From the NCBI GenBank assembly GCA_037179335.1, contig JAKZHN010000006.1:434001-498000 (forward strand): a stretch of 64,000 nucleotides of DNA, read 5' to 3'. The notes beneath the pieces were generated by a model, which had not been told where the DNA came from, made no database searches, and saw only the letters and a list, made by a program, of their open reading frames with translations. This stretch comes from Cyclaneusma minus. Taxonomy: Eukaryota > Ascomycota > Leotiomycetes > Marthamycetales > Marthamycetaceae. A program made the position numbers and the translations under genes. Positions within the stretch are counted from its first letter, which is position 1; the number at the start of each line of letters is the position of its first letter. Of this stretch, positions 1 to 11,929 are shown piece by piece.

Positions 1-3000
1 TCAAACCAGTAGATGTTTCTGGTGAACTCGACAAGACATAGAGCGCCTCCATCTCGAAGAGTTGGCAGAATGTTCGAGGTGGTTTGTGTGATGTTGCTTG
101 TAGCATGGATACAGTTGGTGGAGATGACAATGTGGAATTTTTGTAAGAGCTCCTGCGGTGCGGGACCATCGCAGTCAAATGTCATGAATCTCATCTGCGG
201 GTAGTGCGACAAGTTCTTCTTTGCTTGTGAAACAAGTGATGAGGATATGTCAGTGAAAGTGTATTCGAATTGCACTCCACAGCGGGTAAGAAGCTCCACA
301 AGATGCTTAGTAGTACCACCGGTGCCGGCACCTACTTCTAGAATGAGAAGAATGCCGTTGGGTTGTGTCGCAGAAAATTTGGAAGTGACAAACTCGGCAA
401 GCAGGCGAGTGGCAGCCTTGCACATGGGCGAATTGGCGTAGAAGTCAGCGAGAAGTTCGCGGTTGTGTTTGTTGCCGAACAACAACGCCAAAGGTTCCTT
501 CTTTCCAGTCATACAATCAGCAATATGGGAGCCGGTTACGTCGAGCAATTTGGTTTCGCATGCGTGCAAGGGGTGCTCTTGCAACATTGCCTCATATTTT
601 GCGCCTGTTGACGTCGAATCGAGGGCCTTCGCGGTTCGGATGTGTTGCTGACCAGAGCGGAGCTCTATAATTCCACTATCCATGAGGATGTTCCTCAGCT
701 GCGCTTCTAGCTGCTTGTGTCTTGGCAAGAAAGTAACGGACGGAAGTTGCTGGCCTGGGGCGAGACTTGCTAAGTCACAGCCCAACTTCCGATATGTGTC
801 CACGACATACGCACAGACAAGGTTTGCCTGTTGAGGGTACACGTTCTTCCAAAATCCGTTCGCCCCTGTCCGTTGTAGAGACTTCTCGAAATCGAAGCGA
901 AGGTCGATGAAAACGTCATGGATGCTCTGAATCCCCAAGTCTAACGGTTGCGAATCAGGCCCGGAAAACTTTGGTTTTGACGCCATCACAACGTCGGAGT
1001 CAACCGAGGATGGTACATGCGGTGGTGTTGTTGCTGCACTCTCACCCAAGGATTCGAACGGAGAACTTGTTCCCGAGAATGGCGTCTGGCTGGAAGTCTG
1101 AGATGCCGAGTCGTGGTCATCCTCCGCAAACGATGTTCCAATGCAGCCTTTTCCGTGCAGATAATTTACAAGTGAGTTGATGTCGGTAAGCTCCTCTAGC
1201 TCTTCTATGGGCAGATCCATTCGGAACAAAGTAGATAACTCGCTGATGACTTCAATCATCATCAGTGAATCCACTCCGAGGTCATCAAAGGACGAGTCCC
1301 CGGGAACTTGGTCCTTCGGGATATCTGCCAGCTCTTCCAGGAGGCGACAAATGTCTTCGTAAATGCTCCTCTTCGCATCCTTCTTTGGCCTGCTCACCTT
1401 TGGCTCTAGCATAGGCACTGCAGGTGATTGAACCTGCTGGTAGATTTCTCTGCTTCCCGCATTCAAATCAGCCAGGGCGACAACTGTTCGAGATGCTGTG
1501 AACTGGACTCCTATCATGAACAACACGAGTTTAGTTGTGGCCACATCATACACGAATATGTCATACGCGACTTCTTCGGCGTTCGGGGACGTATATGCGA
1601 CCATATCCCACGAATTTTCAGCAGATTTATTATCTCGAAATCCATCAGACTCAAAGCCCGGGGCGTATTGTAGGTGAATTATCTTAGCGAGCCGGAGTAC
1701 CTCTCCATTTGTGCAGTCTCGCCAATTGTTTGCATGCAAGCTAACAACTTGGATGAAAGATTCTAGAATTGGTAGCTGCGTCGGGTGTCCTTTGGAAGCA
1801 ACAGTGGGAACACCGGAAGGCCGTGTGACCCTGGCGATGAGACGAGAGTCCACAGCGACAATATATTTGACTCCCCAGTACCATTGCGGATAGGTGGCCG
1901 TGCTGGAGAGCATCTTGTATATCACGTTGCCTCCGAGCGACTCGCTTCGAGGATCGCCCATGATCGACGCCTTATTGTCATGAGCGGTCAGTCTTTCGTA
2001 TCGAGAACATTCTTCCTTCAAGGTATCGTTTGCTGCTTCTAAGCTGACTGTCCCTTCAGCGAAACAAAGGGTCTCCTGGGACTTTGGAGTGTGCGGTGGT
2101 CCGTCGAGACTTGCGAGTCGAAATTTCCAACCTTGTTGAAGGCGCTGTAGATCCAAGCTGACGATGCCGTGCAAGTGAAGTTCAAGAGAATGCACTTGAA
2201 GGTTCTGTATTGAGAGTAATTCATTCGCGTTTGCTTCATCGGCCACACCCACAGCTCGTCGTGCCAGCTCCAGGTATAATCCGGTCGGGCATGTGGATTT
2301 CCCTTGTGACATGACGCCTCTGGTGATGGCCTGGAATTCTTCGCTGATGGGATCGATGACGAAGTGGTGTCCGCTAGAGTCAACCGATTCCAGGCGCATA
2401 AGGACAGGGGGCAATTTTACTTGTCCTGCTCTGTTTATTGGCAGAGGCACATTGGATTTGTTGCTCGAGCCCAGTGCTGCGGACATGTCCAGTTCCAGCC
2501 AATGCTTCGATTTATCCCATGCATAAGACGGCAGACGCAAACGATCATACTGACGGCTTTGCGAGCGATGAAACCTCCAATATTGTAGCCGATGACCTGC
2601 GTTCCAGAGTGAAATTGTAGCATCAACCACAAGATCATTGGAATTTGGCTTGTTGAGTTGCATCGGGACAAAGTGGTGTGCAGTAGCTGATTGCTGTCCA
2701 AGAGCTTTTCGCACCATGTTGACTATGCTTGAGTCCGAACCGGCTTCGAGCCAGGTGCAAGGACCTAGCCTGTCCTGCAAGCGTTGAACAGCTTGAGAGA
2801 AGAACACCGGATCTCTCGTGTGACCAGCGATGAGCTTAGAAGTTGGCTTCTCCCAGCTACTCGTCCTTGTGCAGGTTTCCAGAGGGATCTGAGGTTCTTG
2901 GAATGTTAGTGTCGCTGCGAGATCTTCTATATGAGACAGCAGAGGATCCGTGAAGCGAGAATGGAAACCGTATGGAACGTCCAGTTTTTTGTGTCGAATA

Positions 3001-6000
3001 CCCCTCTCCAAAAAAATTGTTTCGAGTTCATCAGCGGAAGCCTTGTCGCTCACTACCACATGCGATGTTGAACCATTGAAGCAGGCGATCTCGAAGTCAT
3101 AACTTCCGCTCGAAGAAGTATGCAGAACCCCTTGGATTTCCGTCAATATCTTTGAATCTGTTTCCACAGCAATCATTGTACCTGTCTCTGAGCCCCAGCA
3201 CTTTTGCATCAAAGATGCTCTTCCAGCTACTAGTCTGAGACCATCCCGTAGCGATAAAACCCCTGAGACGCAGAGACCAGTTAGCTGACCGAAGCTGTGT
3301 CCAATGAGAGCGGCAATTTTCAGTCCAGAATCGAGCCACGCCTTGGCGCTGGAGTATTGCATTGCGAAGATCATGGAGTGTAGAATGACAACATCGGTCA
3401 CTGGCTCGCTTTGAAAAATGGCTGGATAGATACTCGAGTATCCCATGTCTTTCAAGACGTCGTCACACATGTCCAAGTGGAAACTTAGCAGTGTGGAATC
3501 TTGCCAGAGGTCCCTGGCGAGTGCTACTCTGTCGGATACTTGGCCACCGAAACATAGCACTACCGGAAGTGCTTTCGAGCGCTGTTTGATGTTGTTGTTC
3601 TGTGAAGCTTGTTCGCGAAGATGATACCGCAGGCTATCTGGTTCCGCAACTGCCGTTGTCAATGTGAATGGAAGCTCCTGGTTAAGTCTTGCTGCCAGAC
3701 TAAATGCCAAGTTTGCAAGTATCTGGGATGATTCCAGTCCGTCTCGGGTGGTATGCAGTCGAGAACAGAAATCGGCCAGCGACTTGCAGTACGCAAGAAG
3801 GCTTGTTTCCGAGGAAGCTGAAATCTGGATCGGATACTTGCGAGGTCGTGACGATACGTTTGCCTTGGAGTCGTGATGGTCAATGTCCCCTTTTCTAGGG
3901 GGGTCAAGAATAATCATGGCTGCGTTACTTCCAGCAGCGCCGTAGTTGTTGACACAAGCAGTCAATCTTTTCGCTTGTAACTTGAGATTGGATGTTGGTA
4001 TGCAAACGTTGTCTGGTTCGAGCGCTGGTATTTTTGGATTCAATGTCTTGAAACTGGCCTGACGAGGTGCGAGGCGATGTTCCATCTGCAAGATGGTTTT
4101 GATCAAAGCCGCAACTCCAGAAGCACCTTCAAGATGTCCGATATTCCCTTTGGCAGATGAAACTATCAGAGGTTCCTTCCGGTCTGCCCCGCCGAAAACG
4201 CGCCGGATGCTCTCCATTTCAATGGGGTCGCCAACCGGTGTGCCAGTACCGTGAGCTTCAACGAATGTGAGCTCATTGGGTACAACACCCGCAGACTTGG
4301 TAACGCGCTCGTAAAGATTGCCCTGAGAGGATGTATGGGGTACGGTGATCGGGACACAATTGTTGTTCTGATTGACTCCGGATGCTGCGATGACGCCGAG
4401 AATATGGTCACTATCCCTGAGCGCATCAGAGAGTCGCTTCAAAACCACGAGACCACCGCCCTCCCCTCGACAATATCCATCTGCGTCTGCGCTGAACGGC
4501 TTCGATCCTCCAGTCTGACTCAGGAAGTGTGCTGCGGTGAAATTCTCGTAGAGATAGGGACTGGTCATCAATGTAATACCGCCTGCGACTGCCATAGAGC
4601 ATTGGGAAGTACGCAACGCAGTACATGCAGTATGAATGGCCACTGCTGACGATGAGCAAGCAGTATCCAGGACTAGAGAGGGACCGGACCAGCCAAAGTA
4701 ATGTGAGAGTTTGCCGCTGAGGAAAGACCGAAGTGTGCCGATCGCTGAGTATGCAGTGGGTGGATGGGATGCCACATTGAAGTCGTAATCTGTTGCACAA
4801 GCTCCGATGTAGCAGCCAACGTCTTCAGGTTTCGAAGAGTCGGCGAAATAACCAGAAGACTCCAGAGACTCGTAAGCAATTTGGAGCAAGAGTCGTTGCT
4901 GGGGATCCATCGATTGTGCTTCTCGTGATGATTTCTTGAAGAAACCATGATCGAAAGCTTCGATGTCTTCTAGGAAGTTGCCCAAGAATCGTTGACCCCG
5001 GCTGGATCTAGGCGGACAATTTGTTCCAAATCTTGCGGCGGGCATTTCCGACAACATCGACTTCCCTTCGGTGAGCAAATCCCAGAATTCATCAACCGAA
5101 TCAGCACCGGGGAACTTGCAGGCCATACCGATGACTGCGATTGCATCTGGCTGATAATCTCCAACAGCTGGGACTTCCGTGACTAATGAGGTGACTGAGC
5201 GTTCCGACGCAAGACCGTTCACCTGACCGTCAGCCATTTTTGACTTGACTACCGGTAGTTTTCTTGCAATTGATTGCGGAACGGCATCAGTACCAATAGA
5301 GAGAATGAATGGACTCTTGACGACTCGGTGCAATGCGGAAGTAGCTGTAGACATCGTCGAATACCAGTCGGCACGCTCTTCGAGTATGCATTTCAGGGCC
5401 AACAGAGTTGCGTTTTCGTCAGTGAGCAAACTCGCATCTGTGTTTGACCTGACCAGTGAATGACCATTCACGGCCGGTTGAAACTGTTCCTGGCAGATCT
5501 TCGCAATTTTCTGGGGAACTCCCTTGTGTAAAGATGCGTGATAGCGTCCTGATACACCGATATCGTGAACAGATGCGCCAACCTGTGCTAGGTCTTCAAG
5601 AACGTGCTTTGCAACGGAAATAGGGACTGTTATTGTAACATCCCTGATGTCCCGAATCACGGCAATATGTGTCTATACGTAGTCAGTTTCCAGTTCTTCG
5701 GTTCAAAAGCTCTAGTTCGTAACAAATTGTGGCATGGAACTGACCCCTGGGTACTTCGAAAGTATTTGCTCAATGTGCTCAAGCGTCGTGCCTGCCTTCC
5801 ACCTCAAAGCGAAGGAGGAGGCTCGAGAGTCGCCGTCATCGCGAGATTGGTCAAGATCAACGTAGGCACCAACGCAAAAGGCTAACCGAACAGCTGTAGC
5901 GGCGAATTTGCCAACGTCTTCCTCTGTTTCTCCACTTGCCACCGCGAGAGCACTCAAAATTCCAACACAGAATCCTTGGATGCCCCCACCAAGAGATACA

Positions 6001-6440
6001 CTGTTTATGACGGATGCGTGATCAATTGGCTGATCTGATTGACGGATATGGTGCATATATTGGTTGATTTGGGCGATGATGGTCAAAGGCATCTGCGTGG
6101 CATTACTTTTGACATGAATCGTCTCGGCTCCAGTTATCCATGAGGAAAGTTGTTCTGCAGCATGTGCGCCGGCGATACGTTGAAGATGTGGGTCCCCGGT
6201 TGAAAGAGATTTCCACAGAAGTGGAAGATTGTGAACTGCCTCTATGACAGGCCCAAGGAATTGCTGCTGCCCGACGGCATGCTGCAGTTGAGTTAGTCGC
6301 GCGGATGCCGGCCATGGTGCCAGAGCCCCAAACGCAATCAAGGAAGGCAACGCCATAGAGTTGATGTGCTGCCGATGCAGTAAAATCTTGCATAGGACTG
6401 TAGAAATAATGTTGAATACTTGGTGGTCGACCTTTGGCAT
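1..6440 (-). CDS. Non-reducing polyketide synthase (SAT-KS-AT-PT-ACP-CMeT), 3' end outside window
   Basis: Iterative type I PKS that builds an aromatic polyketide from acyl and malonyl-CoA. Exon 1 is 6440-5745; a 72-bp GTCAGT...TATAG intron (5673-5744) is followed by a single open frame to base 1 with no stop, so at least about 2120 residues are present. Seen in order: SAT with GFCVG (Cys ~158) and GRYHA; KS with DTACSSS (Cys ~571) and EAHGTGT; AT with GHSFGQ (Ser ~1025); PT around 1335-1540; ACP with DDLGVDSLM (Ser ~1701); C-methyltransferase with EVGAGTGGTTKHL (~2015). A terminal reductase or thioesterase would lie off the window. A TATA box at 6457-6466 is so close to the first ATG (6440) that the second ATG (6356, MALPSLIAFG) is at least as likely to be the start. 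The PT position where the family has its catalytic His reads Val. Divergent from the P450; first gene of the cluster. Confidence 0.95.
5673..5744 (-). other. Intron in PKS SAT domain
   Basis: Phase-0 intron, GTCAGT donor and GTATAG acceptor, 72 bp. Its length is a multiple of three but it contains in-frame stops. Removal joins ...SKYPG to THIAVIRDIRDVTITVP, restoring a normal SAT domain. Confidence 0.85.
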
Positions 6441-6456
6441 GGAAGTGGTACTTGTA

Positions 6457-6466
6457 GATATATAGG
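6457..6466 (-). promoter_or_regulatory. TATA box of the PKS
   Basis: CCTATATATC on the minus strand, 17 bp upstream of the first in-frame ATG. A start of transcription about 30 bp downstream would fall after that ATG, which argues for translation from 6356. Confidence 0.5.
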
Positions 6467-7378
6467 AGATCTATGTTCAGGGTCTAATCAAAGGCTTGTT
6501 GGACCCAGGACTCTATACCCCATCAGGTAAAAACGCCCTTCAAATCTGAGAAATAGAATCAAAGAAAACAACCAGACTCAAGTGTGAGACTATTCGTCAT
6601 GACTATGCAAGCTTGTAGTGGTAAAGATCCTTTCAGTCTGACTGGTACCTACGCCATTGGACTTGCTGCAACAGTACAATGAGGTACTAGCGGCGGCTCA
6701 AGGTGTAATAGGATCGATCACAGCCACGAATATGAAAAAAACAGTGATCTAAGAGAGAATAAACATATTTCACCGAATCGGAACTGCTGCCACGCTGGCG
6801 CATGGTCTTCCTGTGATTTCCTGCTGACTTCTCGCTGCTTCCTTGCTCACCTCAGGTACTCAATCATACGACTTTACCTAGGCAGCAGCTTAGGTCGATA
6901 TCTCACCATATGTCATGAATGTTGCGTTCTAACCGTTTTTGCTCATCATCGCGGCCAAGTCGCACTGGTCTCCCACCAAGCACCCCACGACGATCGGAAA
7001 TTGTGTATTCTCAGCTCGGATGTTTGTTGCCATTAGATCTGAGAGGACACCGGAGGCTATCTGAAAACGAATGAAAGTCTATGCCCGACCCGAAGTACGG
7101 AATATAGTGGCTGTTCAGGATGTCTCCGAGGTCGCATCTTGTAGTTGTACTTGCACAAATGCAGTATGTTATGCAGTCAGCTTGTGTTCAGCTTTTGCGG
7201 AGACTTATCCTTCATTCGTAGAACATGTGCCAAGACCTGATTAGGTTGTGTATCCAACAACGACGGAACGTTTTACCAATGACAAGTCATCATTCTAATG
7301 GAGAGGGGAAACCGGCTGAACGGCCGTATTACGAGCTGGCCACTACTATCAGCTTTGGTAGAGTTTGCAAGCACCGGA
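6467..7378. promoter_or_regulatory. Divergent PKS/P450 intergenic region
   Basis: About 0.9 kb between two outward-facing genes. It probably carries shared cluster control elements. Only short GC-rich patches are seen (for example CGGCCG near 7321-7326); no specific regulator site can be assigned. Confidence 0.5.
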
Positions 7379-7388
7379 GATATATAGA
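7379..7388 (+). promoter_or_regulatory. TATA box of the P450
   Basis: GATATATAGA about 80 bp upstream of the P450 start codon, leaving a 5' leader of roughly 50 bases. Confidence 0.5.
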
Positions 7389-7465
7389 CAGCATAGCCAG
7401 AATTTCTACATCCCTAGATGTCTGTCATACATTCTACCTTTGCGTCGAATTGAGAGTAACCGACG

Positions 7466-9109
7466 ATGCTATCTGCTCTCACATCCACCCCTGCGTTACT
7501 TAGGAGTCCTGTTCTATGGGGCATTGCGGGCGCTTTGTTTGCCTGGTCAGTTGTAAATGTAAGTGCTAGTACGATTGAATCTTCCAAGGCTTCCATCTTC
7601 TCGCAACTGGGCCCGCAACTTACTGGGTGTGTAATAGAGACTTCGCCGGGCTTATGGAACGACACTTCGTCGCGTGCCTGGCCCCTGGCATGCTAAGTTC
7701 ACCGACATGGGCTTGCTTGCCCACGAGCTTGCCGGGACCAGATTCTGGTACGTCCAGTCGCTTCATCGAAAGTACGGACCAATTGTACGTATGACTCCCG
7801 ACGAGGTGGCCATCAGCGATCCCAAAATCGTGAGCAGAGTGCATGGCATCGGCACCGAATTCCGGAAGCGACATCAGCCACGGACGCCCCTGAATATCTT
7901 CAGCATGAGTGAGGCCAAGCCGCACCGCATTAGGCGTCGATTCTATGCCAAAGCATTCGCCGATGACACCATCTCCTCAAGCACCGAGCCAGCAGTTCGG
8001 CAGCTTAGCCTGGCCGCCATGGCACATATGAGACGGGAGTCGATGGAGGACAAAGACGGCCTCGCCGATCTGTACAAATGGTGTCTTCTGTTCGGCAATG
8101 ACGCCTCCTACGAGGTCGTTTTCGGCAATGCTCTCACGGAAGGAGCAATGGCCAACAATGGGACAATCGATGACTTGATCATAGGCGCCCATCTGCAAAG
8201 AATGATTGCTTGGCTGCGCTTCTGCTTCCCAATCTTTCTACTCGGTCGCTGGTTCGCCTTCCTATCGCCCACTTTACGCGACTTGTTCCATGTCGAGTGG
8301 AGATACGCACGTCTTTTGGAGTCGGGCCAGAAACAGCGTGACATGGCGGCGAGGACCGTCTTTGCGAAGAATTCTACGTATTCCCGTGAGGATGGTGTCT
8401 ACACCTTGAGCAAGGACGTGAAGATGAATGAAATCGATGTCGCACATGACTGCACCACTTTCCTTGGGGCAGGCGGAGAGGCTTTGGGTGTCACACTGGT
8501 CTACCTGGTCTGGCAAATCTTGAGAATCCCTGACCTCCAGGCGGAGATCGAAGCCGAAGTTGCAAGCATCAGTCAGCCTCTAACAAATACCAATACCACC
8601 CAGCTACCCGTTCTAGAAGCGGTTATTTATGAGACTCTCCGACTTTATGGTGGAGGTGGCTCGTTTCTACCCCGGTTTGCTCCAACACCGGCTGAACTAG
8701 GCGGCTATGTTATACCAGCTGGCACTGCCGTGACGACACATCATGCTGCCCTGCACCGCAACCCAGCAGCATGGGTTGAACCAGAGAAGTGAGTCAATGT
8801 CGGGGTGTCGGTAAACTATTTGCTAATGTACATGTGCATAGGTTTGATCATAGACGTTGGCTTTCGCCCTCGCAAAGCAAAGCCTTGACCCAAGACAATT
8901 TCCAGCCTTTCTCTGCTGGTGCCCGAAATTGCATTGCAATGCATCTTGTCATGATTGAGCTACGTTTGTTTGCCGCTACCTTCTTTCGGGAGTTTAGAGG
9001 TGCAAAATTGGCTCCATCAACCACAGATGAAAGCATGAAAATCCAAGATCGTTTTCATATTGGCCCGATTGCCAGGACTTGCAAAATTATTCCCCCAGCA
9101 GAGGCATGA
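7466..9109 (+). CDS. Cytochrome P450 monooxygenase
   Basis: Haem-thiolate oxygenase, probably ER-anchored, expected to oxidise the PKS product. Model: exons 7466-7558, 7638-8788 and 8842-9109, with introns of 79 bp (GTAAGT...ATAG) and 53 bp (GTGAGT...CATAG), giving 503 residues. Residues 1-31 form an N-terminal membrane anchor. Then come VPGPWHAKF, an I-helix LGAGGEALG (~305-314), the K-helix ExxR as ETLR (Glu ~363), FDHRRW, and the haem loop FSAGARNCIA (Cys ~445). Two departures from textbook motifs: the usual Thr of AGx[DE]T is Ala, and the Gly after the haem Cys-Xaa is Ala. Length and motif order are normal, so the enzyme looks intact. It lies divergent to the PKS, which supports co-regulation. 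The substrate is not inferable. Confidence 0.95.
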
Positions 9110-9821
9110 TAATAGGAAGAGTTTGCGACGGTGAAGAGGGCAGGTGTACTTATAGATCATTTCCATCTCAAAGAAGTAACACATCCACCGTGAGCGTGAA
9201 ATGTCTTCCAGAATTCTGTGTACCGAGGATTTGGTAGGCCGCCCATAGTCTATTTGTCAACCTGGCACCAACCGTTATCCTGTAATTGTATGGCTGTCTT
9301 TTTCTTTGGTTAACATGGACTTTCGACCATGTCAACTCCTTTGGTGAGCAACACAAAGCCAGCTACCGTGGGACAGCCGTGCTTTCTTTTTGTATGGTTC
9401 GAAATGTGGGTACATAATTTTACTTCCTGAAAAGTGCCAACAGGGCATCGGCGACTTCTAGATGATTTTCTATGTCTATATTGTGTTCTGTTGTCAAGTT
9501 TCAATTCCTCTTCGTTTTGCCCTTTATTATGGATCTTGTCGGAAGAAAAGCGGCAAAGCTATAATTTCTCTAAGGATGACTGGCGCTCAATCACTTACAC
9601 TTGAAGATCGGCAACTTTTAGTGCGAAGCCTTTTTTTGTTCAATCAATATTCATTTCAGTTTCAGTTTTCCCGATTGCCACGATCAAACATCTGAATTCG
9701 CAGAGGGTAAAGTGAAGATCAACAAAAATATCCCAGCTCAGAACGGATACAAAACCTCAGCATATCCAAAAGTTATGACGCCTTTTTCTGTCATGAAACA
9801 ACGGACATCCTGTGGAATGTT
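9110..9821. other. Convergent intergenic region, no gene seen
   Basis: Holds the 3' flanks of the P450 and of the EthD-like gene. Only short random frames; no repeat or RNA gene recognised. Confidence 0.6.
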
Positions 9822-10678
9822 TCAGGTCATGCCAACTTTTGGGCTGGGCCCCTTCCCGAGGCTCTCCACAAGCTCATACATCCCAAATTCAGTTTTCGTC
9901 GAAGTCTGGAAGAACTTGGTCGACCAATCGGATGCCATAGAATCCATGAAGAACTTGATACCGTGATTGATGTCAAATTCATGCAGTGCATGCCAAGTCG
10001 CTGGCTCTTCCGTAATTACCTCCCCTTCACGGGGAGGCAATCCTCTGGCAGCTCTGGTCTCTGTACTCTTCAAGTGGCCTGTGAGTTTGAATCGTGTACT
10101 GCGAATGAAACCCGAGATGCTTTCCAGCTTCCCTGCGGCCTGAGAACCGTCAGCGGTAAGCAATGGGATTGAAATTCAGCTCATGCTTACCTCTTGCGTA
10201 TACCATTCGTGAAGATCCTTCGGTTCCATCCCGCCTCCAAGCTCGAGAGCACCAGCTATCAGAAATTTGCCAGACCCTTTGATTGTCAGTATGTTGACTG
10301 GACGAGAGATTGAACGATCATACCATGCTCACTGCGGGCTTTGCCACACATCTCTTCGAAAGCGAGATTTCTCACGCTCACATCTACCATGTCGAAGTTC
10401 ACATTCTGCTCATCAAGCTCCTGTCTCCTCTCCCTCACAGCCTTTTGGAACTGCTCACTGCCCCAAACGCTGATATCTGGCATCCCATATATCAACAGGA
10501 GGGTCGTTTCGGCATTGGGGTCAAGGTTCTTGTACAGAGAGGCTGCCTGGATACTCGGTGAAGAAGCAACCGCATTCATATTCTTCTTCACCCATTCCAG
10601 ATACACTTCTTCATCAGATGGAGTAGAATCCCGAAACTTGGTCGTCACGTAGACGATGCCGGGGTTGGGTGCTGCCAT
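9822..10678 (-). CDS. EthD-like dimeric alpha/beta-barrel protein
   Basis: Model on the minus strand: exons 10678-10324, 10276-10191 and 10139-9822, with introns of 47 bp (GTATGA...AAAG) and 51 bp (GTAAGC...TCAG), 252 residues. All junctions keep phase. The N-terminal half starts GIVYVTTKFRD and the C-terminal half carries DLHEWYTQE followed by ISGFIRSTRFKL. This is the pattern of fungal two-domain EthD/dimeric alpha-beta barrel proteins (a helix with HxWYxxEH-type sequence, then P/SGxxRxRRF). The middle His-rich stretch of better-conserved members is not obvious. Such proteins occur beside aromatic PKS genes, where some act as cyclases, decarboxylases or oxygenases; a role on a reactive polyketide intermediate is inference. 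No signal peptide or membrane segment. Confidence 0.82.
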
Positions 10679-11929
10679 CTTCGAATCTGAGACGAGCGGT
10701 TGGAAATAGGTTGTGCTGAGGGCGAATTCCAGTCAGGAGAAATTTGTCAAAATGGTTGAGTATTGTATGCGCAGACATGCAAATATGAGAATTATTGTCC
10801 AGGACATCAGAAACTTGTCTGAAAGCACGGATATTTATGGCCTACCAATAGTCATAATTGTAGACAAGATCTGCAAATGTAAAACTTGATCATTGATTTG
10901 GCATCACTACCTAGGAATGTATTCCTTGATTTCCAGATCAACATTTCGCGCCCGGCTAGGGCTATGATCAGCCTGTATGAGGCCTTGGTACACCGAGTAA
11001 CATTTACACTTGGCAATGTACAGCAAGAGATCCAGGGGCCGTCACATGTGCGAGAGCCGAAGCCCGCAATACCAGATCAAAGCCAAATATTAGATGAACC
11101 GATGCAGTCAACTGAATATACCTGCCAGGTGTTTCAGGGAAGGCTGGTTCCGTCACCCCCCTGGGTACTTGCACAAGAGACAGCACTGTCTTGGAACCTG
11201 TTGACAGGTGATGCTAAATCGGTAAATCGGCTTGTCTATACAATTCCAGTAAGAGTTGATGTTAGTGATGTCAGTGACAAATACCGATGGCTGGATATTC
11301 TTCGCTGCTGCAAGCCCTGTCATACTTGGTGAACTGTCCACCGGCTTCGAAACCGTCTGTCGATTACGTAGCGCAACCATCGGACAATTTGTAAGATCTT
11401 CACCTCCAAGAGATAGAAGACGAAGTCGTGCCCTCGGCCTGAGAAAATATCCGCCTGAGTCAATAAAGCATTCGGTATTTGGAGAGATTGTGTAGCTGCC
11501 TTAACCCCGGATTCCGACTCTGAGTCCTGGTTCACAGTTCAAAATGTCACGGTGCAACGCAACACGACCCACACGGCCCGTAGACCATGTCTTAGAGAGG
11601 TAGTACAACTTGAGTGGATATCTACCCCGCAGTGGATAGCTGCTGCTCGCCCAAGACAAGGCCATGTAAGCACCAAAAGTGTCCGAATTTCAGCTGACTT
11701 TGACGACGCTACTAGGGAACATGGTGATTTTCTCCCCACGAACAATTCCCCGATTTTGGTAAAGTTTAACACGGGACGAGGAAGGATTCGTTGCTGGCGG
11801 CGAACCACCCTGTACTCTTTCCTTCAAACAGTTTATGGAGTTTTGAAGAGCGACGACATCTTGCTCCCATTCCTCTGAGAGACGCCATCGAATATACCTC
11901 GCAACTTCAACCTCATCTGGCTATGCAAA
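10679..11929. other. Intergenic region between divergent EthD-like and FAD-oxidoreductase genes
   Basis: 1.25 kb with several frames of 70-148 codons, none resembling a known family. A TATA-like CCATAAATATCCG (minus) near 10830 could serve the EthD-like gene. A decayed gene cannot be excluded. Confidence 0.5.

Noticed and set aside
10886..11332. 148-codon plus frame between the EthD-like and FAD genes
   Set aside because: No recognisable domain, no splice partner.
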